In this document: one piece after another, positions 1 to 5,650 of the stretch | How the letters are laid out: every line of letters starts with the position of its first letter | Position numbering within the stretch: the first letter of the stretch is position 1 | Assembly (NCBI GenBank): GCA_900769525.1 | Contig: CAAGGY010000127.1 | Location: forward strand, 1-6,842 | DNA from: an uncultured Alistipes sp. | GTDB lineage: Bacteria > Bacteroidota > Bacteroidia > Bacteroidales > Rikenellaceae | DNA: 6,842 nt | Direction: 5' to 3' | Notes under the pieces: model-generated | The model's database searches: none | What the model saw: only the letters and a program-made list of their open reading frames with translations | Told to the model about the DNA's origin: nothing | Program-made: the position numbers and the translations under genes

Positions 1-1101
1 AACGGTGCTCTTCTTAGCCTTGAGCTCGAGGTTTGACTCTACATAGTTGTGAGCCTCAAGCGTAACATTACGGTCGATGCTCTTACGATCCTGATTGTAG
101 GAGTCGATAACCTCGCCAAACTTCGCTGCCTCCTGCTCGTTACCCTCGATAAGAAGGCTCACGGCAGCGTGGCCACCCGAAGGTGCTGCATTCTCGTCGT
201 CCTCGTCCATACGCATACGGCCTGCAGCATTGATGCGTGGGCCAATCTTAAAGACGATGTCGTCGATAGTGATGTTGTGCCCCTCAAGACCACAAATCTT
301 GATGATCGAGAGTAGGCCCTTCGAAGGCTCTGTGTTGAGCTTACGAAGTCCGTAGTATGCCAAAATGCGGTTTTCGTCCACAAGAGGCACAATGTCTGAG
401 GCGATGCTCACAACCAACAAATCGAGCAGGTGCTCAATCTCCTTGAACGGAATGTTGTTGCGTCGGGCATAGGCCTCAACGAGTTTAAAACCAACGCCAC
501 AGCCTGACAACTCATCGAAAGGATAGTTGCAGTCAGTGCGTTTGGGGTCAAGAACAGCCACGGCCGCAGGAATCTCCTCGGCGGGCAAATGGTGGTCGCA
601 GATAATGAAATCCACGCCCTTCTCCTTGGCATAGGCCACCTTTTCGACAGCTTTGATGCCGCAGTCCAGAGCTATGACCAGCGTAACGCCTTTACGTACA
701 GCATGGTCGATGCTGCGGATTGATATGCCATAACCATCGACATATCGATCTGGAATGTAGAACAACAAATTTTTGTGTCCAATCTGGCTTAGGAATTTGT
801 AGACAAGCGAAACGGCGGTTGTTCCATCGACATCGTAGTCGCCATAGATCATTACCTTCTCGTGAGTCTTCACAGCCTTCTCGATACGCTCCACGGCTCG
901 CTCCATATCCTTCATAAGGAATGGATCGTGCAAGTCTTTTAGCGATGGCGAGAAGAATTTCTGAGCCTTCTCGACGGTGTCTATGCCCCTCTGAACTAGC
1001 AGGTTGGCCAAGACTGGCGACATACGAAGGTGAGAAGCCAACGCCTCCACCGCCACACGATCGCCCTGCGGCTTGACAACCCATCTTTTCTCTATGGGCA
1101 T
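1..1101 (-). CDS. recJ: Single-stranded-DNA-specific exonuclease RecJ, N-terminal 367 residues (3' end outside window)
   Basis: RecJ degrades single-stranded DNA 5' to 3' in the cytoplasm, in recombinational repair, mismatch repair and base-excision repair. The frame is open from ATG at 1101 to the window edge. It shows the DHH-phosphoesterase signatures in order: DYDVDG at residues 88-93 (within YGDYDVDGTTA), DCG at 146-148, the name-giving DHH at 169-171 followed by LP, then SGCGVGFKL, a stretch SIASDIVPLVDENR, and the RecJ core motif GPRINAAGRM at 287-296. The Asp and His metal ligands of these motifs are present, so the protein should be active. Family members are roughly 570 residues, so about a third, including the DHHA1 and OB-fold parts, lies beyond position 1. 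The start is 5 bp after the lipB stop in an A/T-rich leader without a Shine-Dalgarno sequence, which is normal for this phylum. It is probably the third gene of the lipA-lipB operon. Identification is from motifs and is very secure. Confidence 0.97.
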   Translation of the reverse strand, partial: MPIEKRWVVKPQGDRVAVEALASHLRMSPVLANLLVQRGIDTVEKAQKFFSPSLKDLHDPFLMKDMERAVERIEKAVKTHEKVMIYGDYDVDGTTAVSLVYKFLSQIGHKNLLFYIPDRYVDGYGISIRSIDHAVRKGVTLVIALDCGIKAVEKVAYAKEKGVDFIICDHHLPAEEIPAAVAVLDPKRTDCNYPFDELSGCGVGFKLVEAYARRNNIPFKEIEHLLDLLVVSIASDIVPLVDENRILAYYGLRKLNTEPSKGLLSIIKICGLEGHNITIDDIVFKIGPRINAAGRMRMDEDDENAAPSGGHAAVSLLIEGNEQEAAKFGEVIDSYNQDRKSIDRNVTLEAHNYVESNLELKAKKSTV

Positions 1102-1106
1102 AATTT

Positions 1107-1793
1107 TTATTTTTTATATTTAACATTTAAATTTTTCGTTAGATGATAAATAAACTTAGGCTTTACCTCCTCCATCGTTACACTTCGGCCTGTAAGCGTC
1201 GAGAGTGAGCATACACCACGATCGGTGAAGCCACAAGGGTTAATGAGGTGAAACCAGTTTATGTCGGTGGCAACATTCATTGCCAGGCCGTGCATAGTGA
1301 CGCCGTGTGAGGCACGCACACCCACAGCACATAGCTTCACGAGGTGCTTGCCCTGTGTTACCCACACACCCGAAGCTCCCTCCGAACGGTGTGCCTCGAT
1401 GCCATACTCGGCAGCGAGGTCGATAACACTCTGCTCGAGTGCATCAATATAACGACGAACACCCAAGCCTATTGCGTCAAGGTCAAGAATTGGATAGCAG
1501 ACAAGCTGTCCAGGGCCGTGGAAGGTGATATCGCCACCACGGTCTATATGATAAAACTCCGCTCCAAGACTGCGAAGATACTCTTCAGTGCAGAGCATAT
1601 TGTGCTCATCGCCACTCTTTCCCAGGGTGTAAACCGCAGGGTGCTCGACGATAAGAATCGTGCCACGAGGCTCACCCTCCGCAAAGCTCTTCTCGAGCTT
1701 GCGACGGCACAACGCATCGAATAGCGAACGCTGCAAATCCCAGCACTCGCCATACGCCATAGTCTGTAAATCTCTGATCTCTACTTCTTGCAT
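1107..1793 (-). CDS. lipB: Octanoyl-[acyl-carrier-protein]:protein N-octanoyltransferase LipB
   Basis: LipB moves the octanoyl group from acyl carrier protein to a specific lysine of lipoyl domains (pyruvate and 2-oxoacid dehydrogenase E2, glycine cleavage H protein). This is the first step of endogenous lipoate synthesis, in the cytoplasm. The 228-residue protein is close to the usual family length. Visible motifs are HPAVYTLGKSG (51-61), RGGDITFHGPGQ (85-96), the catalytic-lysine segment HLVKLCAVG with Lys153, HGLAMN (168-173), and INPCGF with the catalytic Cys187. Both members of the Cys/Lys pair known from the family are thus present. The ATG at 1793 lies inside the last 13 bp of lipA, giving an overlapping start typical of translational coupling; a second Met at residue 12 would remove conserved N-terminal sequence. 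The stop is 5 bp before recJ. It is probably expressed from the lipA promoter. Confidence 0.97.
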   Translation of the reverse strand: MQEVEIRDLQTMAYGECWDLQRSLFDALCRRKLEKSFAEGEPRGTILIVEHPAVYTLGKSGDEHNMLCTEEYLRSLGAEFYHIDRGGDITFHGPGQLVCYPILDLDAIGLGVRRYIDALEQSVIDLAAEYGIEAHRSEGASGVWVTQGKHLVKLCAVGVRASHGVTMHGLAMNVATDINWFHLINPCGFTDRGVCSLSTLTGRSVTMEEVKPKFIYHLTKNLNVKYKK

Positions 1794-2671
1794 ACCTTCT
1801 TCACAGCTTCAAGTGCGGCATCGGCCAAATATGACGAACGCACCAATGGTGCACTCGCACAATAGCTGAAACCCATCTCAAGAGCTCTGAGTCGGTACTC
1901 TTCGAACTTTGCAGGAGTGATGTAATCCTTTACAGGGTAGTGCTCCTTGGTAGGTCGAAGATATTGGCCGAGGGTGACAATGCTCACGCCCACATCTCGC
2001 AGGTCACGCAAAGTCTGGAGTATCTCCTCCTCGCTCTCGCCCAATCCGACCATCAGACCGCTCTTGGCAACCGCACCACTATCGGCAATATGCTTCAAGG
2101 TGGCAAGTGACGTGCGATACTTAGCACGTGAACGCACCTCAGGGGTGAGTCGCTCGACGGTTTCGATGTTGTGTCCCACAATGTCGGGACGTGATGCCAA
2201 CACCACGTCTAACAACTCGGGGCGGGCATCCATATCGGAAATAAGGAGCTCAATTGTTGCATCAGGATTCTCACGACGAATGGCCTCGACCGTACGTGCC
2301 CATATTGCAGCACCGTGATCATCGAGGTCGTCGCGCGCAACAGATGTGACAACGACGTGCCTAAGGCCCATTTGCTTGACGCTCTCGGCAACCTTCTGGG
2401 GCTCATCCTCATCGGGAGGCAGTGGGCGGCCAGAAGTGGTGGCACAGAAGCGGCAATTACGAGTACAGATATCGCCCAGGATCATAAATGTTGCAGTACG
2501 ACGACTCCAACACTCCGCCTTGTTAGGACACATACCACTTGTGCAAATGGTATGCAAGCAGCGCCCCTCGACAATTTGCTCGACCTCGGCCGTGTTAGCC
2601 GTGCTTCGCAGGCTAATCTTGAGCCATTCGGGCTTACGCAGATGCTCGTAATGTTTCTCTACCTTCGGCAT
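1781..2671 (-). CDS. lipA: Lipoyl synthase LipA (radical SAM)
   Basis: LipA inserts two sulfur atoms at C6 and C8 of protein-bound octanoyl groups, the second and last step of lipoate synthesis. It consumes S-adenosylmethionine and its own auxiliary iron-sulfur cluster. The 296-residue product carries the auxiliary-cluster motif CX4CX5C (Cys43, Cys48, Cys54), the radical-SAM motif CX3CX2C (Cys69, Cys73, Cys76), and near the C-terminus RSSY (278-281), whose serine ligates the auxiliary cluster in known LipA structures. All ligands are intact. The start chosen is ATG at 2671, giving MPKVEKHYEHLRKPEWLKI. An in-frame TTG at 2710 would extend the protein by 13 residues, but it lies upstream of the predicted promoter -7 box (2700-2707), so it cannot be in the mRNA. 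The gene is first in the operon and overlaps lipB by 13 bp. Confidence 0.98.
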   Translation of the reverse strand: MPKVEKHYEHLRKPEWLKISLRSTANTAEVEQIVEGRCLHTICTSGMCPNKAECWSRRTATFMILGDICTRNCRFCATTSGRPLPPDEDEPQKVAESVKQMGLRHVVVTSVARDDLDDHGAAIWARTVEAIRRENPDATIELLISDMDARPELLDVVLASRPDIVGHNIETVERLTPEVRSRAKYRTSLATLKHIADSGAVAKSGLMVGLGESEEEILQTLRDLRDVGVSIVTLGQYLRPTKEHYPVKDYITPAKFEEYRLRALEMGFSYCASAPLVRSSYLADAALEAVKKVCKK

Positions 2672-2699
2672 TTTTAAGTTCACTTTTTTCCAATTGATG

Positions 2700-2730
2700 C
2701 AAAAGTACAAATTATTTCAATAAAAACAAA
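2700..2730 (-). promoter_or_regulatory. Bacteroidetes-type promoter of the lipA-lipB-recJ operon
   Basis: Read on the minus strand, TTTG (2727-2730) is separated by exactly 19 bases from TACTTTTG (2700-2707). This matches the Bacteroidetes consensus TTTG-N19-TAnnTTTG without a mismatch. Transcription should start a few bases downstream, near 2694, leaving a leader of roughly 20-25 nt before the lipA ATG at 2671. The position also settles the lipA start in favour of that ATG. This is a match by eye to a known consensus; no transcript data are available. Confidence 0.8.
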
Positions 2731-3208
2731 ACTTTTTGACTATTTTTTAAATAATAGCCCTACACAGCACACTTCTTCAAACTATTCAACTCTCAAAAGA
2801 GTTTAAATTTTAAGATAACGACCACGATTATTTTCCTCCCGTCGGCAAAAGTTACTTCACAAAGTGGGGCAATAATTGAGCAAAAAGGCCAAAAATAGTC
2901 CCGATCTAAGGCATAGGCTATCGAGGCAAAAGAGAGCCGTTTTGAGCCCAATTTTGCAAAGATTTAAGGAGCATAGAAAAAAACTTGCTTTTTTTTCAAA
3001 AAAAATTGCATTTTCTTCTATTTTCCTCTCCTTTTTGCAAAAATAATCAATACTACTTACTATGTATCAATTAGTTGCGATACATAATACGAATAATTAG
3101 CAACAAAATAGGCTTTGCGATATATTCAAAAAAAAGATAGATATCATATAATTTGGTTGTTATTTTTCAAACTATAAGCAAAAGCTATGCATCGATAAGT
3201 ATTTTTAA
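2731..3208. other. AT-rich intergenic stretch with A/T tracts; no gene seen
   Basis: These bases lie between two divergent transcription units (lipA leftward, candidate small RNA rightward). No open frame longer than about 20 codons with a credible start was found on either strand. Visible structure is limited to a short hairpin at 2788-2803 (AACTCT, loop CAAA, AGAGTT), a more GC-rich patch around 2815-2950 without recognisable coding sequence, homopolymer tracts A7 (2977-2983), T8 (2989-2996) and A8 (2998-3005), and an 8-bp inverted repeat TATGTATC/GATACATA at 3061-3068 and 3079-3086. The tracts could give curved DNA upstream of the promoter at 3209-3240. No function is assigned. Confidence 0.5.
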
Positions 3209-3240
3209 TTTGCAACATTGATTTTTTCGCCATATATTTG
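3209..3240 (+). promoter_or_regulatory. Bacteroidetes-type promoter driving a candidate small RNA
   Basis: TTTG at 3209-3212 is followed after 20 bases by TATATTTG at 3233-3240, a full match to the TAnnTTTG -7 box with an acceptable spacing to the -33 box. It points rightward into DNA without any protein-coding frame, so its product is probably a non-coding RNA. The expected start point is about 3245-3250. The region just upstream is very AT-rich. Confidence 0.75.
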
Positions 3241-3245
3241 CACCA

Positions 3246-3430
3246 GAAACAAGGAAATAAAGCTAAAAACTTAATGCTTTTTTAAAGAGAAAAACAGGTT
3301 AATATAGATAAAGCTAAAACTTAAGTGAACTAAAGAATTGATGTAAAAATTGGTGTAAAAAATTAGTAGTGTAAAGTTAAGATTGTTTGTGTCCGTGAGC
3401 TGCCCCATTCGTGGGGCAGTTCCATTTTAT
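3246..3430 (+). ncRNA. Candidate stand-alone small RNA, about 180 nt
   Basis: The segment runs from the predicted start of the 3209-3240 promoter to the end of a strong intrinsic terminator. It contains no plausible protein gene: the ATGs at 3274 and 3341 are followed by stops after three codons and one codon. The 5' part is A-rich and apparently unstructured. An element at 3257-3274 (ATAAAGCTAAAAACTTAA) recurs 51 nt later at 3308-3324 with a single A deleted. Further on, three units beginning TGTAAA follow each other at 3342, 3354 and 3370. The 3' end is the hairpin at 3397-3422. No rightward gene follows for more than 2 kb, so this is not a leader of a downstream gene. It does not look like 6S RNA, tmRNA, the RNase P RNA or SRP RNA. 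Rfam's Bacteroidales-1 RNA has the same general layout (Bacteroidetes promoter, terminator end), but I cannot confirm a match. Both ends are inferred. Confidence 0.55.
3397..3430 (+). terminator. Intrinsic terminator of the candidate small RNA
   Basis: The 5' arm at 3397-3407 (GAGCTGCCCCA) and 3' arm at 3412-3422 (TGGGGCAGTTC) form an 11-bp stem with one G-T wobble around a TTCG tetraloop. CATTTTAT follows. The stem is GC-rich in an otherwise AT-rich region, so the terminator call is strong; the T run is short (four). It can only serve rightward transcription from 3209-3240, as the nearest gene, rlmH, is read leftward. Confidence 0.8.
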
Positions 3431-3431
3431 A

Positions 3432-3493
3432 TAATTAGTAGTGAGTAATTAGTAATTAGTAATGGGTGACGGGTAATGGGAGTGGGTAGTGAG
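3432..3493 (+). repeat. Degenerate heptanucleotide array A (TAATTAG/TAATGGG family)
   Basis: Nine consecutive units can be read: TAATTAG, TAGTGAG, TAATTAG, TAATTAG, TAATGGG, TGACGGG, TAATGGG, AGTGGG (6 bases) and TAGTGAG. The 7-base period is kept through all but one unit. The array starts directly after the small-RNA terminator. The same heptamers, in the same order (TAATTAG then TAATGGG), occur on the opposite strand at 4174-4215 on the other side of rlmH. No function is known to me. Confidence 0.8.
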
Positions 3494-3516
3494 AGAAGAT
3501 GCTATTCGACCCAGAA

Positions 3517-3556
3517 AACATATTAACCCATTAAAACCCATATTAACACATATAAA
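3517..3556. repeat. Short imperfect repeats of ATATTAA/CCCA units
   Basis: ATATTAA occurs at 3520-3526 and 3540-3546, each next to a CCCA element, and CCCATTA at 3527-3533 is the reverse complement of the TAATGGG unit of array A about 50 bp to the left. On the minus strand this reads as irregular copies ending in ATGGG. It may be a decayed part of the same repeat family. Low information content makes chance possible. Confidence 0.4.
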
Positions 3557-3566
3557 CTCAAACAAA

Positions 3567-3591
3567 AATCCCTCGCCAGAAGCGAGGGATT
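3567..3591 (-). terminator. Intrinsic terminator of the GH2-like/rlmH transcription unit
   Basis: A 10-bp perfect stem (AATCCCTCGC at 3567-3576, GCGAGGGATT at 3582-3591) encloses a 5-base loop. On the minus strand it is followed by a run reading ATTTTTGTT, the U-tract of a rho-independent terminator. It lies about 85 bp past the rlmH stop codon and faces the rightward small-RNA terminator, so the two units converge here. The bases between it and rlmH (3592-3675) show nothing else. Confidence 0.8.
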
Positions 3592-3675
3592 AAACTATCT
3601 ATAACACCCTACCTAACTTACGTCCCATTCAGGGTAATGATTAAGAGGCTACAGATGCTACCTTATCTCAATAAA

Positions 3676-4149
3676 TTACTCGTGATGGTAGGGCTCATTC
3701 TTAAGAATAGTAAACGCTCGGTAGAGCTGCTCTGTGAAGATGGCACGGACAATCTGGTGCGAGAAGGTCATCTTCGAGAGCGAGAGCTTGCTATTAGCTC
3801 GCTGATATACGGCATCCGAGAAGCCATAAGGGCCGCCAATCACAAATACAAGGCGCTTAACACCCGACGACATACGCTTCTGTATAAGCTCGGCAAACTC
3901 CAACGAACGAAGCTCTGCACCATGCTCATCGAGGAGCATAAGGTGGTCAGCATCAGTCAAAAGGCGAAGTATAGCCTCGCCCTCGAGGCGTTTCTGCTCT
4001 GCCTCAGAGAGCTTCTTAGTGTTGCGGATATCGGCAATCACAGTTATAGCAAAGCGCACATAGTGGTTTAGGCGCTTTGAGTACATCGACACAAGAGCCT
4101 CAACCTCCTTCATATCGGTCTTTCCGACAACAACCAACTCAATATTCAT
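3676..4149 (-). CDS. rlmH: 23S rRNA (pseudouridine-1915-N3)-methyltransferase RlmH
   Basis: RlmH is a small SPOUT-class enzyme that uses S-adenosylmethionine to methylate N3 of pseudouridine 1915 in helix 69 of 23S rRNA, acting on assembled 70S ribosomes. The 157-residue product matches the usual family length (about 155). The C-terminal trefoil-knot cofactor region is clear: GGPYGFS at 105-111, LSLSKMTFSHQ at 122-132, then R, EQLYRA and the terminal YHH at 154-156, which are hallmark residues of the family. The ATG at 4149 gives MNIELVVVGK, the usual N-terminus. The gene starts 70 bp after the GH2-like gene, and the gap is largely taken up by heptamer array B. No TAnnTTTG box was found in the gap, so rlmH is probably cotranscribed with the upstream gene, or has a weak promoter not recognised by eye. 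A terminator follows at 3567-3591. Confidence 0.97.
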   Translation of the reverse strand: MNIELVVVGKTDMKEVEALVSMYSKRLNHYVRFAITVIADIRNTKKLSEAEQKRLEGEAILRLLTDADHLMLLDEHGAELRSLEFAELIQKRMSSGVKRLVFVIGGPYGFSDAVYQRANSKLSLSKMTFSHQIVRAIFTEQLYRAFTILKNEPYHHE

Positions 4150-4173
4150 ACTCCAAATCGAGTAACAGGAGCC

Positions 4174-4215
4174 CCCATTACTAATTACTAATTACTAATT
4201 TCTAATTACTAATTG
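4174..4215 (-). repeat. Heptanucleotide array B (TAATTAG/TAATGGG family)
   Basis: On the minus strand six exact 7-base units are read without interruption: CAATTAG, TAATTAG, AAATTAG, TAATTAG, TAATTAG and TAATGGG. The array fills most of the 70-bp gap between the GH2-like stop (4220-4222) and the rlmH start (4149). It begins only 4 bp after the stop codon and ends about 25 bp before the rlmH ATG. It is less decayed than array A and inverted relative to it. Units without GC content would be unlikely to form a terminator, and none is visible in the gap. Confidence 0.85.
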
Positions 4216-4219
4216 CTCA

Positions 4220-5551
4220 TTAATAAAGGTCTGTGTTCCACTCGCCATCAGCGCCCTCAAAGATTATGGCACGACTATCGCCATACGACTTCAGAAGCTC
4301 GTAAGCCTTGTACATATTGTAGCCATTGCCCGTCTCAGCGCTTCCGAGCGAAAAGGCGATGATTGATACGTGGTTTTGCGCTCGGCGATACATAGCCTCA
4401 ACACGCAAAAGATAGTCATCTACAAGGTCGGGGTCATTTGATGGAGTACCACCAATGGCTCGATTATCTGCCGACGATGGCGAGGCAATAGCCGCTGAGT
4501 CAATGACATAGACACCCAGACGGTCGCAAATCGAGTAGAACCACTTAGGCTGCGGATACTCAGGACATAGGCAGTTTACACCCTTAGCCTTCAGGGCCTT
4601 AATCTGCGCCTCAGTACTCTTGGCATCGGCAGCCGAGTTGTATCGCTCCTTCTTGAGCGATAGTGGCTTGTCAAAGAGCAGAATCTCGCCCTTATCGTTA
4701 TAACCATACTTCACAAAACCAACACTCATAGGTATATACTCACGCAACACACCACCACGCTTGACGTAGAGCATAGCGCTATATAGCTTAGGGTTGCCTT
4801 CCGACCAGCGGAACTGATTAGAGTTGTAGGAGTATGGCTCAAAGGTGACAGTGTCACGTGACGAGCCGAGGAAGGTATATCTATTTACGGTGTAGTCAAC
4901 GAGCTTACCCGTAGGATCGTAGAGGTCGTAGCCGAGCTCAAGCACCTCATCGGTGGTGAAGGTATTATCTACGACAACATCGAGCTTTAGACGAGCATAC
5001 TTATTCTCTGCATCGGGCAGAAGGCGCACATTATAGTCGAATACACCCACACGGCGCTGCGCAAAGATATAGCAGTTCTCAAACTGCTTACGCCCTGGCA
5101 ACGAGAGGTTTTCGGCAATGCGCCCCATATATGGTTCATCAACCACAACAACAGCGAAGGTGTTTTGCCCCTGCTGCAAATAGGGCGAGACGAATATCTC
5201 CACAGGCGTAAACTTGTCGATAGGGGCAGTAATCTGCTCGCCGTTGACAAAGATGGCGTAGTCGGCACCCACATTCTCAATGTGGAGATAGGCGCTAAAG
5301 TCATTCCACGATGATGGCACATCGACAACCTGCTCATAGACAGCACGCACCTTGCCCGAGTCCTCAAACTGAAGCTCAGGACTGAAAACCAGATACTTGT
5401 CGATATTATCACGGACATCGTTTACAGCATCTTCACGCTTGTCGTAGCATATAAACTCAGAGCGAGCTACACGCGCCTGAGCAGAGAGCTGCTCAGCAAA
5501 AAATGCAACGACAAAGAGCGTTGCGAGGCTATAGAGAATAGATCTTTTCAT
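4220..5551 (-). CDS. Secreted GH2 (LacZ-like) family protein, C-terminally short, probably catalytically inactive
   Basis: The 443-residue protein starts with a signal peptide (MKR, hydrophobic core about 5-18, possible cleavage after the AQA at 24-26), with no lipobox, so it is probably periplasmic. Three GH2 parts can be recognised: a sugar-binding jelly-roll domain (about 60-165, with ENVGADYAIFVNGEQ), an Ig-like sandwich (about 166-285, ending LYSAMLYVK...IPMSVGF), and the start of the TIM barrel (about 300-443: CDRLGVYVID, NHVSIIAFSLG, GNG, FEGADGEWNTD). The catalytic machinery is damaged. The LacZ-type DEANIETHG reads DSAAIASPS (351-359), losing the Glu and His metal ligands. GVNRHEH reads like KKERYNS (300-306). 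SLGNE(S/A)GNG reads SLGSAETGNG (401-410), so one Glu may persist but displaced. The chain ends at TDLY, before the nucleophile-bearing segment; full LacZ-type enzymes are about 1000 residues. The frame is otherwise intact and has a signal peptide and promoter, which argues for a retained protein, perhaps carbohydrate-binding, rather than fresh decay. Substrate unknown. Confidence 0.8.
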   Translation of the reverse strand: MKRSILYSLATLFVVAFFAEQLSAQARVARSEFICYDKREDAVNDVRDNIDKYLVFSPELQFEDSGKVRAVYEQVVDVPSSWNDFSAYLHIENVGADYAIFVNGEQITAPIDKFTPVEIFVSPYLQQGQNTFAVVVVDEPYMGRIAENLSLPGRKQFENCYIFAQRRVGVFDYNVRLLPDAENKYARLKLDVVVDNTFTTDEVLELGYDLYDPTGKLVDYTVNRYTFLGSSRDTVTFEPYSYNSNQFRWSEGNPKLYSAMLYVKRGGVLREYIPMSVGFVKYGYNDKGEILLFDKPLSLKKERYNSAADAKSTEAQIKALKAKGVNCLCPEYPQPKWFYSICDRLGVYVIDSAAIASPSSADNRAIGGTPSNDPDLVDDYLLRVEAMYRRAQNHVSIIAFSLGSAETGNGYNMYKAYELLKSYGDSRAIIFEGADGEWNTDLY

Positions 5552-5566
5552 ACAATCAATTTAGCA

Positions 5567-5597
5567 CAAAGGTACAAAAAAGCAGATAATATGCAAT
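5567..5597 (-). promoter_or_regulatory. Promoter of the GH2-like gene (and probably rlmH)
   Basis: On the minus strand TACCTTTG (5567-5574) matches the TAnnTTTG -7 box, and ATTG (5594-5597), one mismatch from TTTG, lies 19 bases upstream. The predicted start is close to the ATG at 5551, leaving only a very short leader of about 10 nt. No Shine-Dalgarno sequence is present. Confidence 0.65.
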
Positions 5598-5615
5598 CGT
5601 TTACATTTTTTTTAG

Positions 5616-5623
5616 TAATTTTG
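5616..5623 (+). promoter_or_regulatory. -7 box of the asnS promoter
   Basis: TAATTTTG matches TAnnTTTG exactly and lies 65 bp before the asnS ATG. The -33 position (about 5592-5597) has no clear TTTG, so the promoter is weaker by consensus than the other ones here, or depends on additional factors. Its -33 region coincides with that of the divergent GH2-like promoter. Transcription would start near 5629. Confidence 0.6.
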
Positions 5624-5634
5624 CACGATTATAC

Positions 5635-5650
5635 TGCGTTATATAACGCA
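5635..5650. promoter_or_regulatory. Perfect 16-bp palindrome in the asnS leader (operator or 5' mRNA hairpin)
   Basis: TGCGTTATATAACGCA is its own exact reverse complement, and TA/TA matches continue beyond one mismatch on each side. It begins 11 bp after the asnS -7 box, so it spans roughly +5 to +20 of the predicted transcript. It could be the binding site of a dimeric regulator blocking initiation, or a short 5' hairpin affecting mRNA stability. It is not a terminator, since no T run follows. Function is inferred from position only. Confidence 0.5.

Noticed and set aside
2315..2677. Long plus-strand frames opposite lipA
   Set aside because: They are shadows of the lipA reading frame, with no start context or family resemblance.
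2672..2710. TTG start for lipA giving a 13-residue N-terminal extension
   Set aside because: The extension MYFCINWKKVNLK is not LipA-like, and its TTG lies upstream of the predicted promoter -7 box at 2700-2707; the ATG at 2671 fits both family and transcript.
2788..2803. Hairpin AACTCT-CAAA-AGAGTT as a terminator
   Set aside because: The stem is only 6 bp, poor in GC, and no transcript is expected to end here; lipA starts nearby and is read away from it.
3038..3045. Minus-strand TATTTTTG as a further -7 box
   Set aside because: No TTTG-like element lies at 19-20 bases upstream, and single matches to this degenerate box are common in AT-rich DNA.
3246..3430. Identification of the small RNA as 6S RNA or as a riboswitch leader
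   Set aside because: There is no pairing between the 5' and 3' ends around a central bubble as in 6S RNA, and no rightward gene follows that a riboswitch could control.
3397..3591. CRISPR-like array from the hairpins and short repeats
   Set aside because: The two hairpins are unrelated in sequence and the heptamers are contiguous without unique spacers; they are terminators and a microsatellite.
3637..4071. 144-codon open frame on the plus strand
   Set aside because: It is antisense to rlmH, whose motifs are unambiguous, and shows no recognisable protein features.
4987..5418. 143-codon minus-strand frame within the GH2-like gene
   Set aside because: It is in another frame of a gene with signal peptide and GH2 landmarks; composition is Ser/Leu/Arg-rich as expected from a shadow frame.
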